Assembly (NCBI GenBank): GCA_016716745.1 | Contig: JADJVD010000011.1 | Coordinates: forward strand, 1-64,000 | Direction: 5' to 3' | From: Hyphomicrobiales bacterium | GTDB lineage: Bacteria; Pseudomonadota; Alphaproteobacteria; Rhizobiales; Beijerinckiaceae | DNA length: 64,000 nt | Position numbers and translations under genes: made by a program | Shown here: positions 43,402-52,646 of the stretch, piece after piece | Layout: each line of letters opens with the position of its first letter | Position numbering within the stretch: position 1 is the stretch's first letter | Notes under the pieces: generated by a model | What the model was told of the DNA's origin: nothing | Database searches by the model: none | The model's input: only the letters and a program-made list of their open reading frames with translations

Positions 43402-43503
43402 ATGAAACCTTGTCTCCTCGCTCTCGCCTGCGCGACGAAGCCGCTGCCGCTGCGCGGCGCGGCGGAGACGCTCGCCGCCTTCCTGACGAAGTGTCGAAAA
43501 TAG
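43402..43503 (+). CDS. Possible 33-residue peptide
   Basis: ATG 43402 opens a frame of 33 codons, MKPCLLALACATKPLPLRGA and onward, ending at TAG 43501-43503, 10 bp before the membrane-protein gene. It has a hydrophobic, Cys-containing start and could be a small leader. I see no clear ribosome-binding site, and the call is speculative. Confidence 0.2.
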   Translation: MKPCLLALACATKPLPLRGAAETLAAFLTKCRK

Positions 43504-43513
43504 GCGCCTCACG

Positions 43514-44257
43514 ATGCTGTCCGATCCGCTGCGCGCCGTCCGCATCGCCGTCGCCGTCGGCCTTGCCGCAATGGCGTGGGTCGCGATCTACGCGCTCTTC
43601 AACGAGCGGCTGCGCGCGGCCATCGGCGACGCCGCGCATGCGAGCGCCTTCCTCGCGGGCGCGGTCGCCATCGCGAGCATGGTCGTCGCGTCGATGTTCC
43701 GGCGTCTCGCGCGCATTCGCGCGGCCCTGCTCGCGGACGCGGCGCTGGCGCGCTGGCGCGCGTCGCCGGCGGAGTGGCGCGACGTCGAGCGCGTGGTCGG
43801 GCCCGAAGTCGCGGCGGACCATCGCGTCACGCTCGGCCTCATCGTGTTTTTCGCGGTTCTCATTCCCGTTGTCATGGCGTTGCTCGGCGGCGACGCGAGA
43901 GTCCTTGCGGCCATCGCGGCGGGTATCGTTGCGCTCGGCCTGCTCGGCTATGCGCTCGGCCGGCGTCACGCGAAGAACCAGTTCCGATACCGCGACGGCG
44001 CGGTGGCGCTGGGTCGCGACGGCCTCGTCGTCAACGGCGCCTTTCACGGCTGGGCCGTCTTCGGTTCGCGCCTCGTCGACGCGGTCCTCGACGAGACGCG
44101 GACGCCGGCGATCCTGCGCGTGACCTATGTCTATCGCTCGCGGGCGGGCGACCAATCCGTCGTCGCCCGCGCGCCCGTGCCGAAGGCCGCGCTGGCGCAG
44201 GCGCGCGCCGCCGTCGCGGCGCTGCGCGGCCACACCCTCTCGTCGGAGACCGGCTGA
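43514..44257 (+). CDS. Membrane protein of unknown function (first gene of three)
   Basis: The 247-residue protein has four hydrophobic segments in two pairs: AVRIAVAVGLAAMAWVAIYA and ASAFLAGAVAIASMVVASMF, then TLGLIVFFAVLIPVVMALLG and VLAAIAAGIVALGLLGYALG. A C-terminal soluble beta-type domain follows (YRDGAVALGRDGLVVNGAFH, PAILRVTYVYRSRAGDQSVV). I do not recognise the family; the layout resembles small PH-like or DUF3137-type membrane proteins. The TGA overlaps the ATG of the next gene by one base, so translation is coupled. Confidence 0.75.
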   Translation: MLSDPLRAVRIAVAVGLAAMAWVAIYALFNERLRAAIGDAAHASAFLAGAVAIASMVVASMFRRLARIRAALLADAALARWRASPAEWRDVERVVGPEVAADHRVTLGLIVFFAVLIPVVMALLGGDARVLAAIAAGIVALGLLGYALGRRHAKNQFRYRDGAVALGRDGLVVNGAFHGWAVFGSRLVDAVLDETRTPAILRVTYVYRSRAGDQSVVARAPVPKAALAQARAAVAALRGHTLSSETG

Positions 44258-46244
44258 TGTTTGCGCTTCTTCGCCGCCTCGCCGTCGCGGCGGCGCTGAT
44301 TTGTCCGGCTTTCGCCGCCGCGCAGGACTTCCCGCCGGGCTGGCGCGAGCTGCCGCAACGGCCGATCGTGTTGCGGACCGGCGCCAGTCTCATCCTGCGC
44401 GTCGCGCAAAGTCCGCGCGCCGGCGCGTTTCTCCTCGTCAGCGCGCCGCTCGCGGCGGACCAGCTCGCCGCCGGCTGGCAGGCGACGCTCGACCGCGCAT
44501 TGGGTCAGGCCAAAGTGCGGCAGGATCTCGGCGTCGCGCCGGACCAGCGCGGCGAGCGGCGCACGCGCGTCGTCGCGGGCCGCATCGTCGCCGCCGACGG
44601 CAAGCCGCGCGCGGTGCTCGGTGAGGCGCAACTCGTGCGCACGCCGGCCGGCGGCTTCATCGTCGGCTTCCTCAACGCGCAGGACGGCGCCGACGAGCCG
44701 GGCGTCTACGAGGTCGCCGCGCAATGGGTCGTCGCGGCCGCGCCCGGCGCGCGCGTCGCCACGCCGTCGGCTGCCCCCTCCGGCGCAAAGCCCCTGCCGG
44801 GTCCGGCCGATCTGCCGCCCGTCGCGGCGTCGAAGTCGGCCTCCCGCCGTCGCCGCCGCAGCAGGCCGCCGCGCCGCCGGCGACCGCGCCGCCCGCGCGC
44901 GCCGATTCGCGGCGGCGCGTCTTTCCTGCGCCCATCGGCCCGCTGTGGATGAAGGCCGCCTTCGCCGGCGGCAGTTTCGACGAGTTCGCCAAACTCGACG
45001 ACAAGGGCCTCGTCGTGCGCCAGCCCGCCGGCCGCAATGGCGGCACAGGCGCGCTGTCGACGCAGTCCGCGTTGCGCTTCGAGGATCTCGGCGACGACGC
45101 GGAGACGACCGTCAGTTACCGCTTCGATCCCGCCGGCACGAGTTCGGTGATGCTGTCGCTGTGCCCCGCCCACGCCCATCATTGCGGCTCCGAGCCGGGG
45201 CTGACGCTCTACTGGCGCCGCACGAAGGACGGCGCCGGCGCGCTGATCTGGACATGGCCGAGCGGCGCGAAGAAGGAGGCGCGGACCGCCGCGAGCCTCG
45301 AGAGCGTCGTCATTCGCCTGACGCGCAAGGGCGCGCGCGTCGAGGCCGCCGGCGCGACGCTGGAAGGCGGCGTCGACGCGCTGCGTCCGCGCGCAACTTT
45401 CGAGATCGGCGCGATGGCCGTCACCCCCGTCGAGGGCGAGGGCGCTGACATGGCGCTGCTGTCCGTCGACGTCGCCGAGACGCATGGCGCCGCGCGCCGC
45501 GCGCAGCCCGCGCCGGGCGTGGAGCCCCTCGACGTCGCGCCGGTCTTCGCCGGGCGCGACTCCGGCGCGTGGAAGCCGCTGGCCGTGAGCGGCGGCGATT
45601 TCGCCGCCTTCGCGCGCTACGCCGAGGGCGGGCTTCTCGTCGACGTTCCGAAACAGCGCAACTGGGCGACGACGGGCCTCGTCTCGGCCGCGCCGGTCCT
45701 GCGCGTCGCGGAGGAGTCGGGTCGCGCCCCCGCGCTGGCGCGGCTGACCTTCGATCCGACGCGCTCGAAATCCTTCGCCGTCGTGCTGACGCGCGCGCCG
45801 ACGGACGATCTGTGGTTCAAACAGGTGATCTGGGCGAGCTATGCGGCCGGTCCCGACGGGTCGGGGCGCCTCACCGCGAGTTTCTGCGCCTCGCCCGTCC
45901 GCGTCTGGGGGCTCGACGTTCCGCCGGGATGGGACGGCAGGCTCGAGATCGAGGCGGCGGCGGGCTTCGGCCTCGTGCGGCTCGCGCCGGGCTACGCGCT
46001 CGGCGGCTATCTCGATTGCGTGACCGAGGGCCAGAGCTATCACCTCAACGTGGTCGCGCACGCGCCGGCGGAGCACGCGCCGGCCTCGATGCTGCTGCGG
46101 CGCGTCGAGATCGGCCGCCTCACGCCCGACGGCATGACGGCGATGGATCGCCTCGAACTCGTCGACGACGACGCCTTCGATCCGAGAACATTCCTCGATG
46201 TCGCCGCCGACAGGCTCGGCAAGGCGCAGGGAGCGCCGCAATGA
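44257..46244 (+). CDS. Large secreted protein of unknown function, with one frameshift
   Basis: The N-terminus is a signal peptide (LLRRLAVAAALICPAFAAAQ). A domain of about 150 residues is followed by a Pro/Ala/Arg-rich linker in which the frame breaks, near 44820-44850. The remainder (from about PIGPLWMKAAFAGG) continues in the next frame to 46244, and one missing base explains it. The C-terminal part holds two similar beta-rich units. FDEFAKLDDKGLVVRQPAG with TVSYRFDPAGTSSVMLSLCP parallels FAAFARYAEGGLLVDVPKQR with LARLTFDPTRSKSFAVVLTR. They resemble jelly-roll or lectin-like domains. The corrected length is about 662 residues. It overlaps the next start by four bases (ATGA). Confidence 0.7.
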
Positions 46245-47551
46245 TCGCCCCTCTTGTCCGCGTCGCCGCGCTCGCGCTGCTCGTCGCGCCCGCGCTGGCC
46301 CAGGCGCCTGCCGCCGACCCTTCCGGAAAGCTGCCGCCGCGCACGCAGGAGGAGATGACCGATCTCGTGCGGCGCCTGACCCCGCGCAAGCTCGACGCGG
46401 TGCTCGCCGCGCTCGGGCTGGAGACGCCGAAAGATCTCTACGGCTGCATCTGCTCGCAGGCGCCGCACACGCCGGGCGTCGGCGTGCGTTACGACAAGGG
46501 GCAATGCGAATTCGCCGGCCTCGGCGTCTGGCGCGAGCGGGTGACGCGCGATCCGAAGACGTGGTCGCGCTGCGTCGACGCCCACCGCCTCGCCGACGGG
46601 CGCAGCGTCGTCGAGGCCGTTGCGGACGCCGCCGCGCTCCGCCGCAAGCCGGCGGTCGCCGCCGCGCCGGACGCCAACGAGGGACAGAAGCTGCGCGCCG
46701 AGATCGAGGCGCTGCGCAAGGTCTGTCTGCCGCTCGCCCCCGCCGTCGAGACCGTGCTGCGCGCCTACGAGGCGGATTTCGCCGACTATCAGCGCCGCAA
46801 GGCCGAGCGGGCGGACCGCGCCGCCAACCTGCCCGGCAAGCCGATCCCGGCCGAGGCGCCGCCCTACAGCGAGGGGCTGGTGAAGGAGATGCGCGCGGCC
46901 ATCGCCGCCGCGCCCAACCCGTGCGAGCAGGCGGCCGAGGCCTCGCTCGTCGCCGAGAAGGCGGCGCTGCGCTCGCTCGGCGACTACGCGATGACGCTCG
47001 CGGGGACTGTCGCCTCGCCCGGCGGCGGCGACGCGCTCGACTGGATCGGCAAGCTGAAGCGTCTCGCGCCCGCCATCGGCCTCGTCGAGGCCGGCGGAAC
47101 GCTGGTCGACGTGGTGAAGGAATCGCGCGCGCAGGATCGCCACAAGCTGCACGCCGAGGCGATCGAGGAGGCGCGCGAGCTGATCCGCGTCAGCCGCGGC
47201 TGGACCGCGGACGTCTATCGCGAGACCCTGGTCAGCTACGAGGCGGAGGTCGACGATCTCTGGAAAGCCGTCTCGCAGGCCGCCCGCACGCTCGAGGAGC
47301 GCCTCGCCGACATCGAGCGTCGTCGCCGGACCCGCCCGCCGGGCGACGCGCTGGCGCAGCGCCAGTACGACGACACGCTCGCCAACGAGACCGTCAAGGC
47401 GCGCGCCGACCGCAGCGAGGCGATGCGGCTCGCCTTCGCCCGCATGGACGAGATCAAGTTCCTGCGCGACGCGCTGGAGCGGTTCCGCAAGCCGGCGCTC
47501 GGCCGCAGTTGCGAGCAATGGATGGCGGCCGCCTGCGGGGCGATGAAGTGA
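46241..47551 (+). CDS. Secreted helical protein of unknown function (third gene of three)
   Basis: The 436-residue product has a signal peptide (IAPLVRVAALALLVAPALAQ). The early part has four cysteines in a motif (YGCICSQAPHTPGVGV, then KGQCEFAGLG and WSRCVDAHRL), enough for two disulfides. The rest is mostly charged helix: KLRAEIEALRKVCLPLAPAV, IEEARELIRVSRGW, and ARTLEERLADIERRRRTRPP, likely coiled coil. It ends CEQWMAAACGAMK with two more cysteines. I do not recognise the family. ATGA coupling to the previous gene suggests that the products act together at the cell surface or in the periplasm. Confidence 0.75.
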   Translation: MIAPLVRVAALALLVAPALAQAPAADPSGKLPPRTQEEMTDLVRRLTPRKLDAVLAALGLETPKDLYGCICSQAPHTPGVGVRYDKGQCEFAGLGVWRERVTRDPKTWSRCVDAHRLADGRSVVEAVADAAALRRKPAVAAAPDANEGQKLRAEIEALRKVCLPLAPAVETVLRAYEADFADYQRRKAERADRAANLPGKPIPAEAPPYSEGLVKEMRAAIAAAPNPCEQAAEASLVAEKAALRSLGDYAMTLAGTVASPGGGDALDWIGKLKRLAPAIGLVEAGGTLVDVVKESRAQDRHKLHAEAIEEARELIRVSRGWTADVYRETLVSYEAEVDDLWKAVSQAARTLEERLADIERRRRTRPPGDALAQRQYDDTLANETVKARADRSEAMRLAFARMDEIKFLRDALERFRKPALGRSCEQWMAAACGAMK

Positions 47552-47570
47552 GGGGAGCCGGAGGCGTCCC

Positions 47571-48011
47571 CTATTCGTCGCTGAACACCGCGCGCGGCGC
47601 CCGGTGGCGGGCGATCCAGTCGATCCAGGCGACGTCGGTCGGGCCGATGGCGGTCTCGACGACGCGCCAGACCCCGCCCGAGCGGCGCAGCAGGCCGAGC
47701 GTCAGATCGCTCATCGCGTCGGCCCGCATCGCCTCGGCGAAGGGCGTCGCCGCCCAGTCGATCGGCGCGCCGCCCGGCCGGCGCGGCCGCGCCGAGACAT
47801 AGGCCCAGGGCCCGAGGACGCGCAGGGCGCTCACCTCGAACTCGACCGGCCCGCCGATCCGGGCCGACACCGGGGCGCGGAAGGCGTCGAGAAGGGCGGC
47901 CCGCAGCGGCGAACCGCGCGGCGGGACGAGAACGGCCTGCGCCTCGGCCGAGGCGGGCAGGGCGAACCCCGCCGCCAGCGCCAGAACGGTTCTGCGGGAC
48001 CAGCCGGACAT
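47571..48011 (-). CDS. Small secreted protein of unknown function
   Basis: The 146-residue product has a twin-Arg-like signal region (GWSRRTVLALAAGFALPASA), with likely cleavage after AEAQA. The mature domain has LRAALLDAFRAPVSARIGGP, VEFEVSALRVLGPWAYVSAR and GGVWRVVETAIGPTDVAWID. This alternation of strands around a small domain resembles SnoaL/NTF2-like or DUF4440 folds, which I cannot confirm. It converges with the three-gene cluster (19-bp gap) and diverges from the atp operon. Confidence 0.7.
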   Translation of the reverse strand: MSGWSRRTVLALAAGFALPASAEAQAVLVPPRGSPLRAALLDAFRAPVSARIGGPVEFEVSALRVLGPWAYVSARPRRPGGAPIDWAATPFAEAMRADAMSDLTLGLLRRSGGVWRVVETAIGPTDVAWIDWIARHRAPRAVFSDE

Positions 48012-48189
48012 GCCCCTCTCCTGTGTGGAAACGACTCGGGGAATCGACGCCCGACTCTGGGCGCCGGCGCGGCCCGCGCGCCTTGATCCGGCTTCGCCGC
48101 CGCGGCTGCGCGTCAGACCTTCGTCACAGACCGCAGAAAAGCAAATTTTCCTATGTAAAATCATATGGATAACCCTTTTCGCCGCAATC

Positions 48190-48218
48190 TTGACACGACT
48201 GGGGGCCGTCAATATGGT
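48190..48218 (+). promoter_or_regulatory. Sigma70-type promoter of the atp operon
   Basis: TTGACA (48190-48195), a 17-bp spacer and TATGGT (48213-48218) make a near-consensus promoter 100 bp before atpI. An A/T-rich stretch lies just upstream (about 48138-48172), unusual in this DNA and suited to an UP element. The rest of the 48012-48317 gap has no other feature that I can see. Confidence 0.6.
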
Positions 48219-48317
48219 GCGCGCGGCTTGCAAGGGCCGGCGAAAGCCGTGGTTTTGCGGGCCCGCGCGGAGTCCGCCGCGGTTTCGCCGGTCGTCCGAC
48301 CCTGATGAGGAGTCGAC

Positions 48318-48662
48318 ATGCCCGGCCGGAACACGGAGGACGACGACCCCGCCCTGCGGGACCGTCTCGAGCGTCTCTCCCAATCTCTGGATCGACATCG
48401 CGCCGAACAGGACGCGGAGGCGGCCCGGCGGGAGGGGAGCCCGGCGACGTCCTCGGCGATGAATCTCGGCCTTCGGGCGATGAGCGAGTTCGTCGCGGCG
48501 GTGGTGGTCGGCGGATTGCTCGGGTATGGGCTCGACGTCTGGCTCGCGACCTCGCCATTGATGTTGATCGCCTTTCTGGCGATTGGCGCGGTGGCGGGTT
48601 TCTGGGGGATTTATCGCATCGCCGCGCGCTCGGCTCCGAAGGGCCCGCAAGGCGGCGCGTGA
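48318..48662 (+). CDS. atpI: ATP synthase protein I
   Basis: The 114-residue protein has a charged N-terminal half (LRDRLERLSQSLDRHRAEQD) and two membrane segments, FVAAVVVGGLLGYGLDVWLA and SPLMLIAFLAIGAVAGFWGI. This is the alphaproteobacterial AtpI pattern. It assists c-ring or Mg2+ handling during Fo assembly and is not essential in species tested. It is the first gene of the Fo operon, with TGAGGAG (48304-48310) before the ATG. Confidence 0.93.
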   Translation: MPGRNTEDDDPALRDRLERLSQSLDRHRAEQDAEAARREGSPATSSAMNLGLRAMSEFVAAVVVGGLLGYGLDVWLATSPLMLIAFLAIGAVAGFWGIYRIAARSAPKGPQGGA

Positions 48663-48727
48663 CGGCCTGAATGGCCGATTGGTCTGGAACGGCGCGCGCG
48701 GCGCGCCCAACCCTCGAGGGTGATGAC

Positions 48728-49489
48728 GTGGCGGCAGAAGGACAGGCGCTCGATCCGATCCACCAGTTCCAGATCGAACGCATCATTCCGATGAAGATCG
48801 GCGGGCTCGACGTCTCCTTCACCAACGCGTCCCTGTGGATGCTGGTGGTGTTCCTCGCCATCGCCGCGCTGATGCTCTACGGCACCTCGCGCCGCTCCAT
48901 CGTGCCGACGCGCCTTCAGGCCGCCGCCGAGATGGCCTACGAATTCGTCGCCTCCACGGTGCGCGACACGGCGGGCAAGGAGGGGATGCGCTTCTTCCCC
49001 TTCGTCTTCTCCGTCTTCATGTTCGTCTTCTTCTCGAACCTGATCGGCCTGATCCCGGGTTCGTTCACGGTGACGAGCCAGATCATCGTCACCTTCGCCT
49101 TCGCCGCGCTCGTCATCGGCATCGTCATCGTCTACGGCTTCGTCAGGAACGGGACGCACTTCCTGCATCTGTTCGTGCCGTCGGGCGTGTCGCCGATCCT
49201 GCTGCCCTTCATCGTGCTGATCGAGGTGATCTCCTTCGTCTCGCGGCCGATCTCGCTCTCCGTTCGTCTCTTCGCCAACATGCTGGCGGGCCACATCACG
49301 CTGAAGGTCTTCGGCGGCTTCGTGATGATGCTGCTCGGCGCGGGCGCGGCGGCGATCATCTCTCCGCTTCCGCTTCTGGCGATCGTCATCCTGACCGCGT
49401 TCGAGCTGCTCGTCGCGTTCCTGCAGGCCTACGTCTTCGCCATCCTCACTTGCGTCTATCTGAACGACGCAATTCACCCGGGCCACTGA
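48728..49489 (+). CDS. atpB: ATP synthase Fo subunit a
   Basis: Subunit a forms the proton half-channels against the c-ring. It opens LDPIHQFQIERIIPMKIGGL. The essential Arg lies in SLSVRLFANMLAGHITLKVF, and the last helix contains ILTAFELLVAFLQAYVFAIL. Five to six membrane helices are visible. GTG 48728 with GAGGG (48716-48720) at good spacing gives the usual 253 residues. The frame also opens at ATG 48671, 8 bp after atpI, which adds 19 residues that do not match the family. Confidence 0.95.
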   Translation: MAAEGQALDPIHQFQIERIIPMKIGGLDVSFTNASLWMLVVFLAIAALMLYGTSRRSIVPTRLQAAAEMAYEFVASTVRDTAGKEGMRFFPFVFSVFMFVFFSNLIGLIPGSFTVTSQIIVTFAFAALVIGIVIVYGFVRNGTHFLHLFVPSGVSPILLPFIVLIEVISFVSRPISLSVRLFANMLAGHITLKVFGGFVMMLLGAGAAAIISPLPLLAIVILTAFELLVAFLQAYVFAILTCVYLNDAIHPGH

Positions 49490-49543
49490 TAAAGATCTCA
49501 ACAACAGATAGTCGCCCGTTTCAAACTCTCAGGAGTCTTCACG

Positions 49544-49771
49544 ATGGATCCCGTTGCAGCCAAGTACATCGGCGCTGGTCTCGCCGCGATCGGCATGGGC
49601 GCCGCCGCCGTGGGCGTGGGCGCGATTTTCGGCAACTTCCTCTCCGGCGCTCTGCGCAACCCGTCGGCGGCCGACGGCCAGTTCGGCCGCGCGTTCATCG
49701 GCGCGGCGCTTGCCGAAGGTCTTGGCATTTTCGCGTTCCTCGTCGCGATCATCCTGCTCTTCGTGAAGTGA
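49544..49771 (+). CDS. atpE: ATP synthase Fo subunit c
   Basis: The 75-residue hairpin protein has two membrane helices joined by the polar loop RNPSAADG. The proton-binding carboxylate is Glu58 in GAALAEGLGIFAFL. The N-terminal helix has the tight Gly pattern GMGAAAVGVGAIFG. It forms the rotor ring. TCAGGAG (49527-49533) precedes the ATG. Confidence 0.97.
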   Translation: MDPVAAKYIGAGLAAIGMGAAAVGVGAIFGNFLSGALRNPSAADGQFGRAFIGAALAEGLGIFAFLVAIILLFVK

Positions 49772-49836
49772 CCCTTTTCCGCGCGCGCCGCCCCGGGCTG
49801 CGCGCGCGGTTCCGCTGAATTTCGCTGGAGCCGACG

Positions 49837-50409
49837 ATGGCCACGCAAGCCGCGACCCCTGCGCCGCACGGCGCGCCGACCGCTACGCACGCCGGAACCG
49901 CGGTTCCCGAGCATGCGCCGGTCTTCCCGCCCTTTGACGCGCAGCACTTCTCCTCGCAGCTCGTCTGGCTCGCGCTCGTCTTCGGCGCGCTCTACTACCT
50001 GATGTCGCGCATCGCGCTGCCGCGCGTCGCCGGCATTCTCGAGGCGCGCGAATCGAAGATCGCGAGCGACCTCGCCTCCGCCGAAGCCGCCCGCAAGGAC
50101 GCCGACTCGGCCCGCGAGGCGCATGACAAGATGATCGCCGAGGCCAAGGCCCGCTCGCAGGCGACCGCTCAGGAGGCGCACCAGAAGGTCGCCGCCGAGA
50201 GCGACGCCAAGCGCAAGGCGCTGACCGGCGAACTCGACGCCAAGCTCGCCGCCGCCGAGAAGCAGATTTCCGAAATGCGCGCCCGCGCGATGGCCAATGT
50301 CGACGACGTCGCCCGCGACGCGGCGAGCGCCATCGTCGAGCGCCTGACCGGCCGCGCGCCGTCGGCCGAGGCCGTCGCCGCCGCCGTGTCCGCCGTCAAG
50401 AACGCCTGA
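49837..50409 (+). CDS. atpG: ATP synthase Fo subunit b'
   Basis: The 190-residue protein has an N-terminal Ala/Pro/His-rich segment, one membrane helix (SSQLVWLALVFGALYYLMSR), then a long charged helix (ARESKIASDLASAEAARKDA onward) that dimerises with b as the stator stalk. The extended N-terminus and its position before atpF identify b'. Split b and b' subunits are typical of alphaproteobacteria and other phototroph-related lineages. The symbol follows the alphaproteobacterial usage. Confidence 0.93.
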   Translation: MATQAATPAPHGAPTATHAGTAVPEHAPVFPPFDAQHFSSQLVWLALVFGALYYLMSRIALPRVAGILEARESKIASDLASAEAARKDADSAREAHDKMIAEAKARSQATAQEAHQKVAAESDAKRKALTGELDAKLAAAEKQISEMRARAMANVDDVARDAASAIVERLTGRAPSAEAVAAAVSAVKNA

Positions 50410-50419
50410 GGAGGCCGCC

Positions 50420-50899
50420 GTGGGAGCTGAATTCTGGGTTCTGGTCGGGTTCGTCGGCTTCGTCCTCGTGCTGCTCTGGGTCGGCGCGCCGGGCATGATC
50501 ACCAAGGCGCTCGACGCCCGCATCGACAAGGTGAAGACCGAGCTGGCCGAGGCCGAGCGCCTGCGCCAGGAGGCGGCCGATGTGCTCGCCGACTACAAGC
50601 GCAAGGCGGTCGAGGCCGAGAAGGACGCCGCCGCCATCGTCGAACAGGCGAAGGCCGAGGCCGCGATGATCGCCAAGGAGGCCGAGTCGCGGATGCAGGA
50701 GTTCGTCGCGCGCCGCACGAAGCAGGCCGAGCAGAAGATTTCGATGGCCGAGGCGCAGGCGACCTCCGAGGTGCGCGCCGCCGCGGCCGACGCCGCCGCC
50801 CGCGCCGCCGAGCGCGTGCTGTCGCAGGACGTCAAGGGCGCCGCCGCCTCCGACTTGCTCGCTAAGAGCATCGCCGAAATGAAGCAGCGCCTGAACTGA
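50420..50899 (+). CDS. atpF: ATP synthase Fo subunit b
   Basis: The 159-residue protein has a membrane helix (FWVLVGFVGFVLVLLWVGAP) followed by a helical stalk (KVKTELAEAERLRQEAADVL and on). It pairs with b' to hold F1 against rotation. The start is GTG 50420 with GAGGAGG (50410-50416) immediately upstream. It is the last gene of the Fo operon and is followed by a strong terminator. The F1 genes are not in this window, as expected for the group. Confidence 0.95.
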   Translation: MGAEFWVLVGFVGFVLVLLWVGAPGMITKALDARIDKVKTELAEAERLRQEAADVLADYKRKAVEAEKDAAAIVEQAKAEAAMIAKEAESRMQEFVARRTKQAEQKISMAEAQATSEVRAAAADAAARAAERVLSQDVKGAAASDLLAKSIAEMKQRLN

Positions 50900-50918
50900 G
50901 GCGTTCGCGTCGAATGTG

Positions 50919-50947
50919 AAAAAGCCCGCCGTGAGGCGGGCTTTTTT
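50919..50947. terminator. Rho-independent terminator, atp operon (probably bidirectional)
   Basis: AAAAAGCCCGCC (50919-50930), loop GTGA, GGCGGGCTTTTTT (50935-50947): a perfect GC stem flanked by A and T runs. It ends atpF transcripts on the plus strand and can also stop gcvPB transcripts coming the other way. Confidence 0.92.
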
Positions 50948-50992
50948 GTTGCGCGCGCCGTCGCGCCGGCAAGGCGGCGCGCTGGCGCGGCC

Positions 50993-52585
50993 TTACTCCG
51001 CCGCCTCCGCCTGCGGGGCCGGCCGCGTCCACTTCAGCACGGGATTGCGCGCCGCGCGCGTCTCGTCGAGGCGTCGGCGCGGGGCGAGATACGGCGCGCC
51101 GGTGAAGCGGTCGGTCTCGCCCTTCTTCGCGCTCATCGCCAGATCGCGCAGCGTCGCGATGAACAGATCGAGCGAGGCCTTCGATTCCGATTCCGTCGGC
51201 TCGATCAGCATCGCCCCGTGCACCACCAGCGGGAAATACATCGTCATCGGGTGATAGCCCTCGTCGATCATCGCCTTGGCGAAATCGAGCGTGGTCACGC
51301 CCGTGCCCTTCAGCCATTCGTCGTCGAACAGCGCCTCGTGCATGCACATGCGGTCGCCGAACGGCGCCGACATCAGATCGCCGAGGCTGGCGCGGATGTA
51401 GTTCGCCGCGAGCACGGCGTCCTCGCTCGCCTGCCGCATCCCGTCCGCGCCGTGCGAGAGCATGTAGGCCATCGCGCGCACGAACATGCCCATCTGCCCG
51501 TGGAACGCCGTCATGCGGCCGAAGGACGTCGTGCCCTTGGCGTGCTCGACAAGCGCATAGGTCTCGTCCTGCTTGCGCACGAAGGGCGCCGGCGCGAAGG
51601 CCGCCAGCCGCTCCGAGAGAACGACAGGGCCGGCGCCCGGCCCGCCGCCGCCATGCGGCGTCGAGAAGGTCTTGTGCAGGTTGATGTGCATCGCGTCGAC
51701 GCCGAGATCGCCGGGCTTGGTCTTGCCGACGATGGCGTTGAAGTTCGCGCCGTCGCAATAGAAGTAGGCGCCGGCCGCATGCACCGCCTCGGCGATCTCG
51801 ACGATCGCCGGCTCGAACAGGCCGCATGTGTTCGGGTTGGTGAGCATGATCGCGGCGACGTCCGGCCCGAGCGCCGCCTTCACCGCGTCGGGACGCACCG
51901 TGCCGTCCTCGCCCGCCGGCACGGGCCTGACCGTGAAGCCGATCAGCGCGGCGGTCGCCGGATTGGTGCCGTGTGCGCTGTCGGGCACGAGCACGACATT
52001 GCGCGTCGCGCCCTCGCCCCTGGCCGCGATGGCGGCCTTGATCGCCATCATGCCGCACAGTTCGCCATGCGCGCCGGCCTTGGGCGACATCGCCACCGCC
52101 TTCATCGCGGTAAGTTCGCACAGCCACTCGCCGAGCGTGTAGATGAGTTCGAGCGCGCCCTGGCAGGTCGCCTGCGGCTGCAGCGGATGCGCGTCGCCGA
52201 AGCCCGGCAGCCGCGCCATCTTCTCGTTGAGGCGCGGATTGTGCTTCATCGTGCAGGAGCCGAGCGGATAGAGCCCGGAGTCGATCGCGTAATTGTTGCG
52301 CGACAGGCGCACATAGTGGCGCACCGCCTCCGGCTCGGAGAGGCCCGGCAGATCGAGCGGCGCCTTGCGCGCCAGCGCGCCGAGGCGCGGCGTCACCGCG
52401 AGCGGCGCGTCGAGATCGACGCCCGTCACGTCGGGGCGGCCGATTTCGAAGATCAGCGGCTCCTCCATGTCGAGGCCGCGATTGCCCGTAAATGTCTTGC
52501 GCGCGCTTGCGCCGTCGTCATGCGGGGCGTCGTGGGCGGCGGGCGTCGTCGGGCGTCCTTGCGTGTTCATGGTCATGCGGCGCAT
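50993..52585 (-). CDS. gcvPB: Glycine dehydrogenase (decarboxylating) subunit 2
   Basis: This is the C-terminal half of the P-protein of the glycine cleavage system, as a separate chain of about 525-530 residues. The PLP lysine is in HINLHKTFSTPHGGGGPG. Other family motifs are YPLGSCTMKHNPRLNEKMAR, SPKAGAHGELCGMMAIK, and PDSAHGTNPATAALIGF. It acts with GcvPA to decarboxylate glycine and load the aminomethyl group on GcvH lipoate. The start is ambiguous among ATGs at 52585, 52576 and 52570. An unrelated gene separates it from gcvPA. Confidence 0.95.
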   Translation of the reverse strand: MRRMTMNTQGRPTTPAAHDAPHDDGASARKTFTGNRGLDMEEPLIFEIGRPDVTGVDLDAPLAVTPRLGALARKAPLDLPGLSEPEAVRHYVRLSRNNYAIDSGLYPLGSCTMKHNPRLNEKMARLPGFGDAHPLQPQATCQGALELIYTLGEWLCELTAMKAVAMSPKAGAHGELCGMMAIKAAIAARGEGATRNVVLVPDSAHGTNPATAALIGFTVRPVPAGEDGTVRPDAVKAALGPDVAAIMLTNPNTCGLFEPAIVEIAEAVHAAGAYFYCDGANFNAIVGKTKPGDLGVDAMHINLHKTFSTPHGGGGPGAGPVVLSERLAAFAPAPFVRKQDETYALVEHAKGTTSFGRMTAFHGQMGMFVRAMAYMLSHGADGMRQASEDAVLAANYIRASLGDLMSAPFGDRMCMHEALFDDEWLKGTGVTTLDFAKAMIDEGYHPMTMYFPLVVHGAMLIEPTESESKASLDLFIATLRDLAMSAKKGETDRFTGAPYLAPRRRLDETRAARNPVLKWTRPAPQAEAAE

Positions 52586-52646
52586 CCATGTGCGGGTGAA
52601 GCGGAAGCCGGGCAGGGCCGGCGATAGCGTGGGCGAGCAGGCGAGA

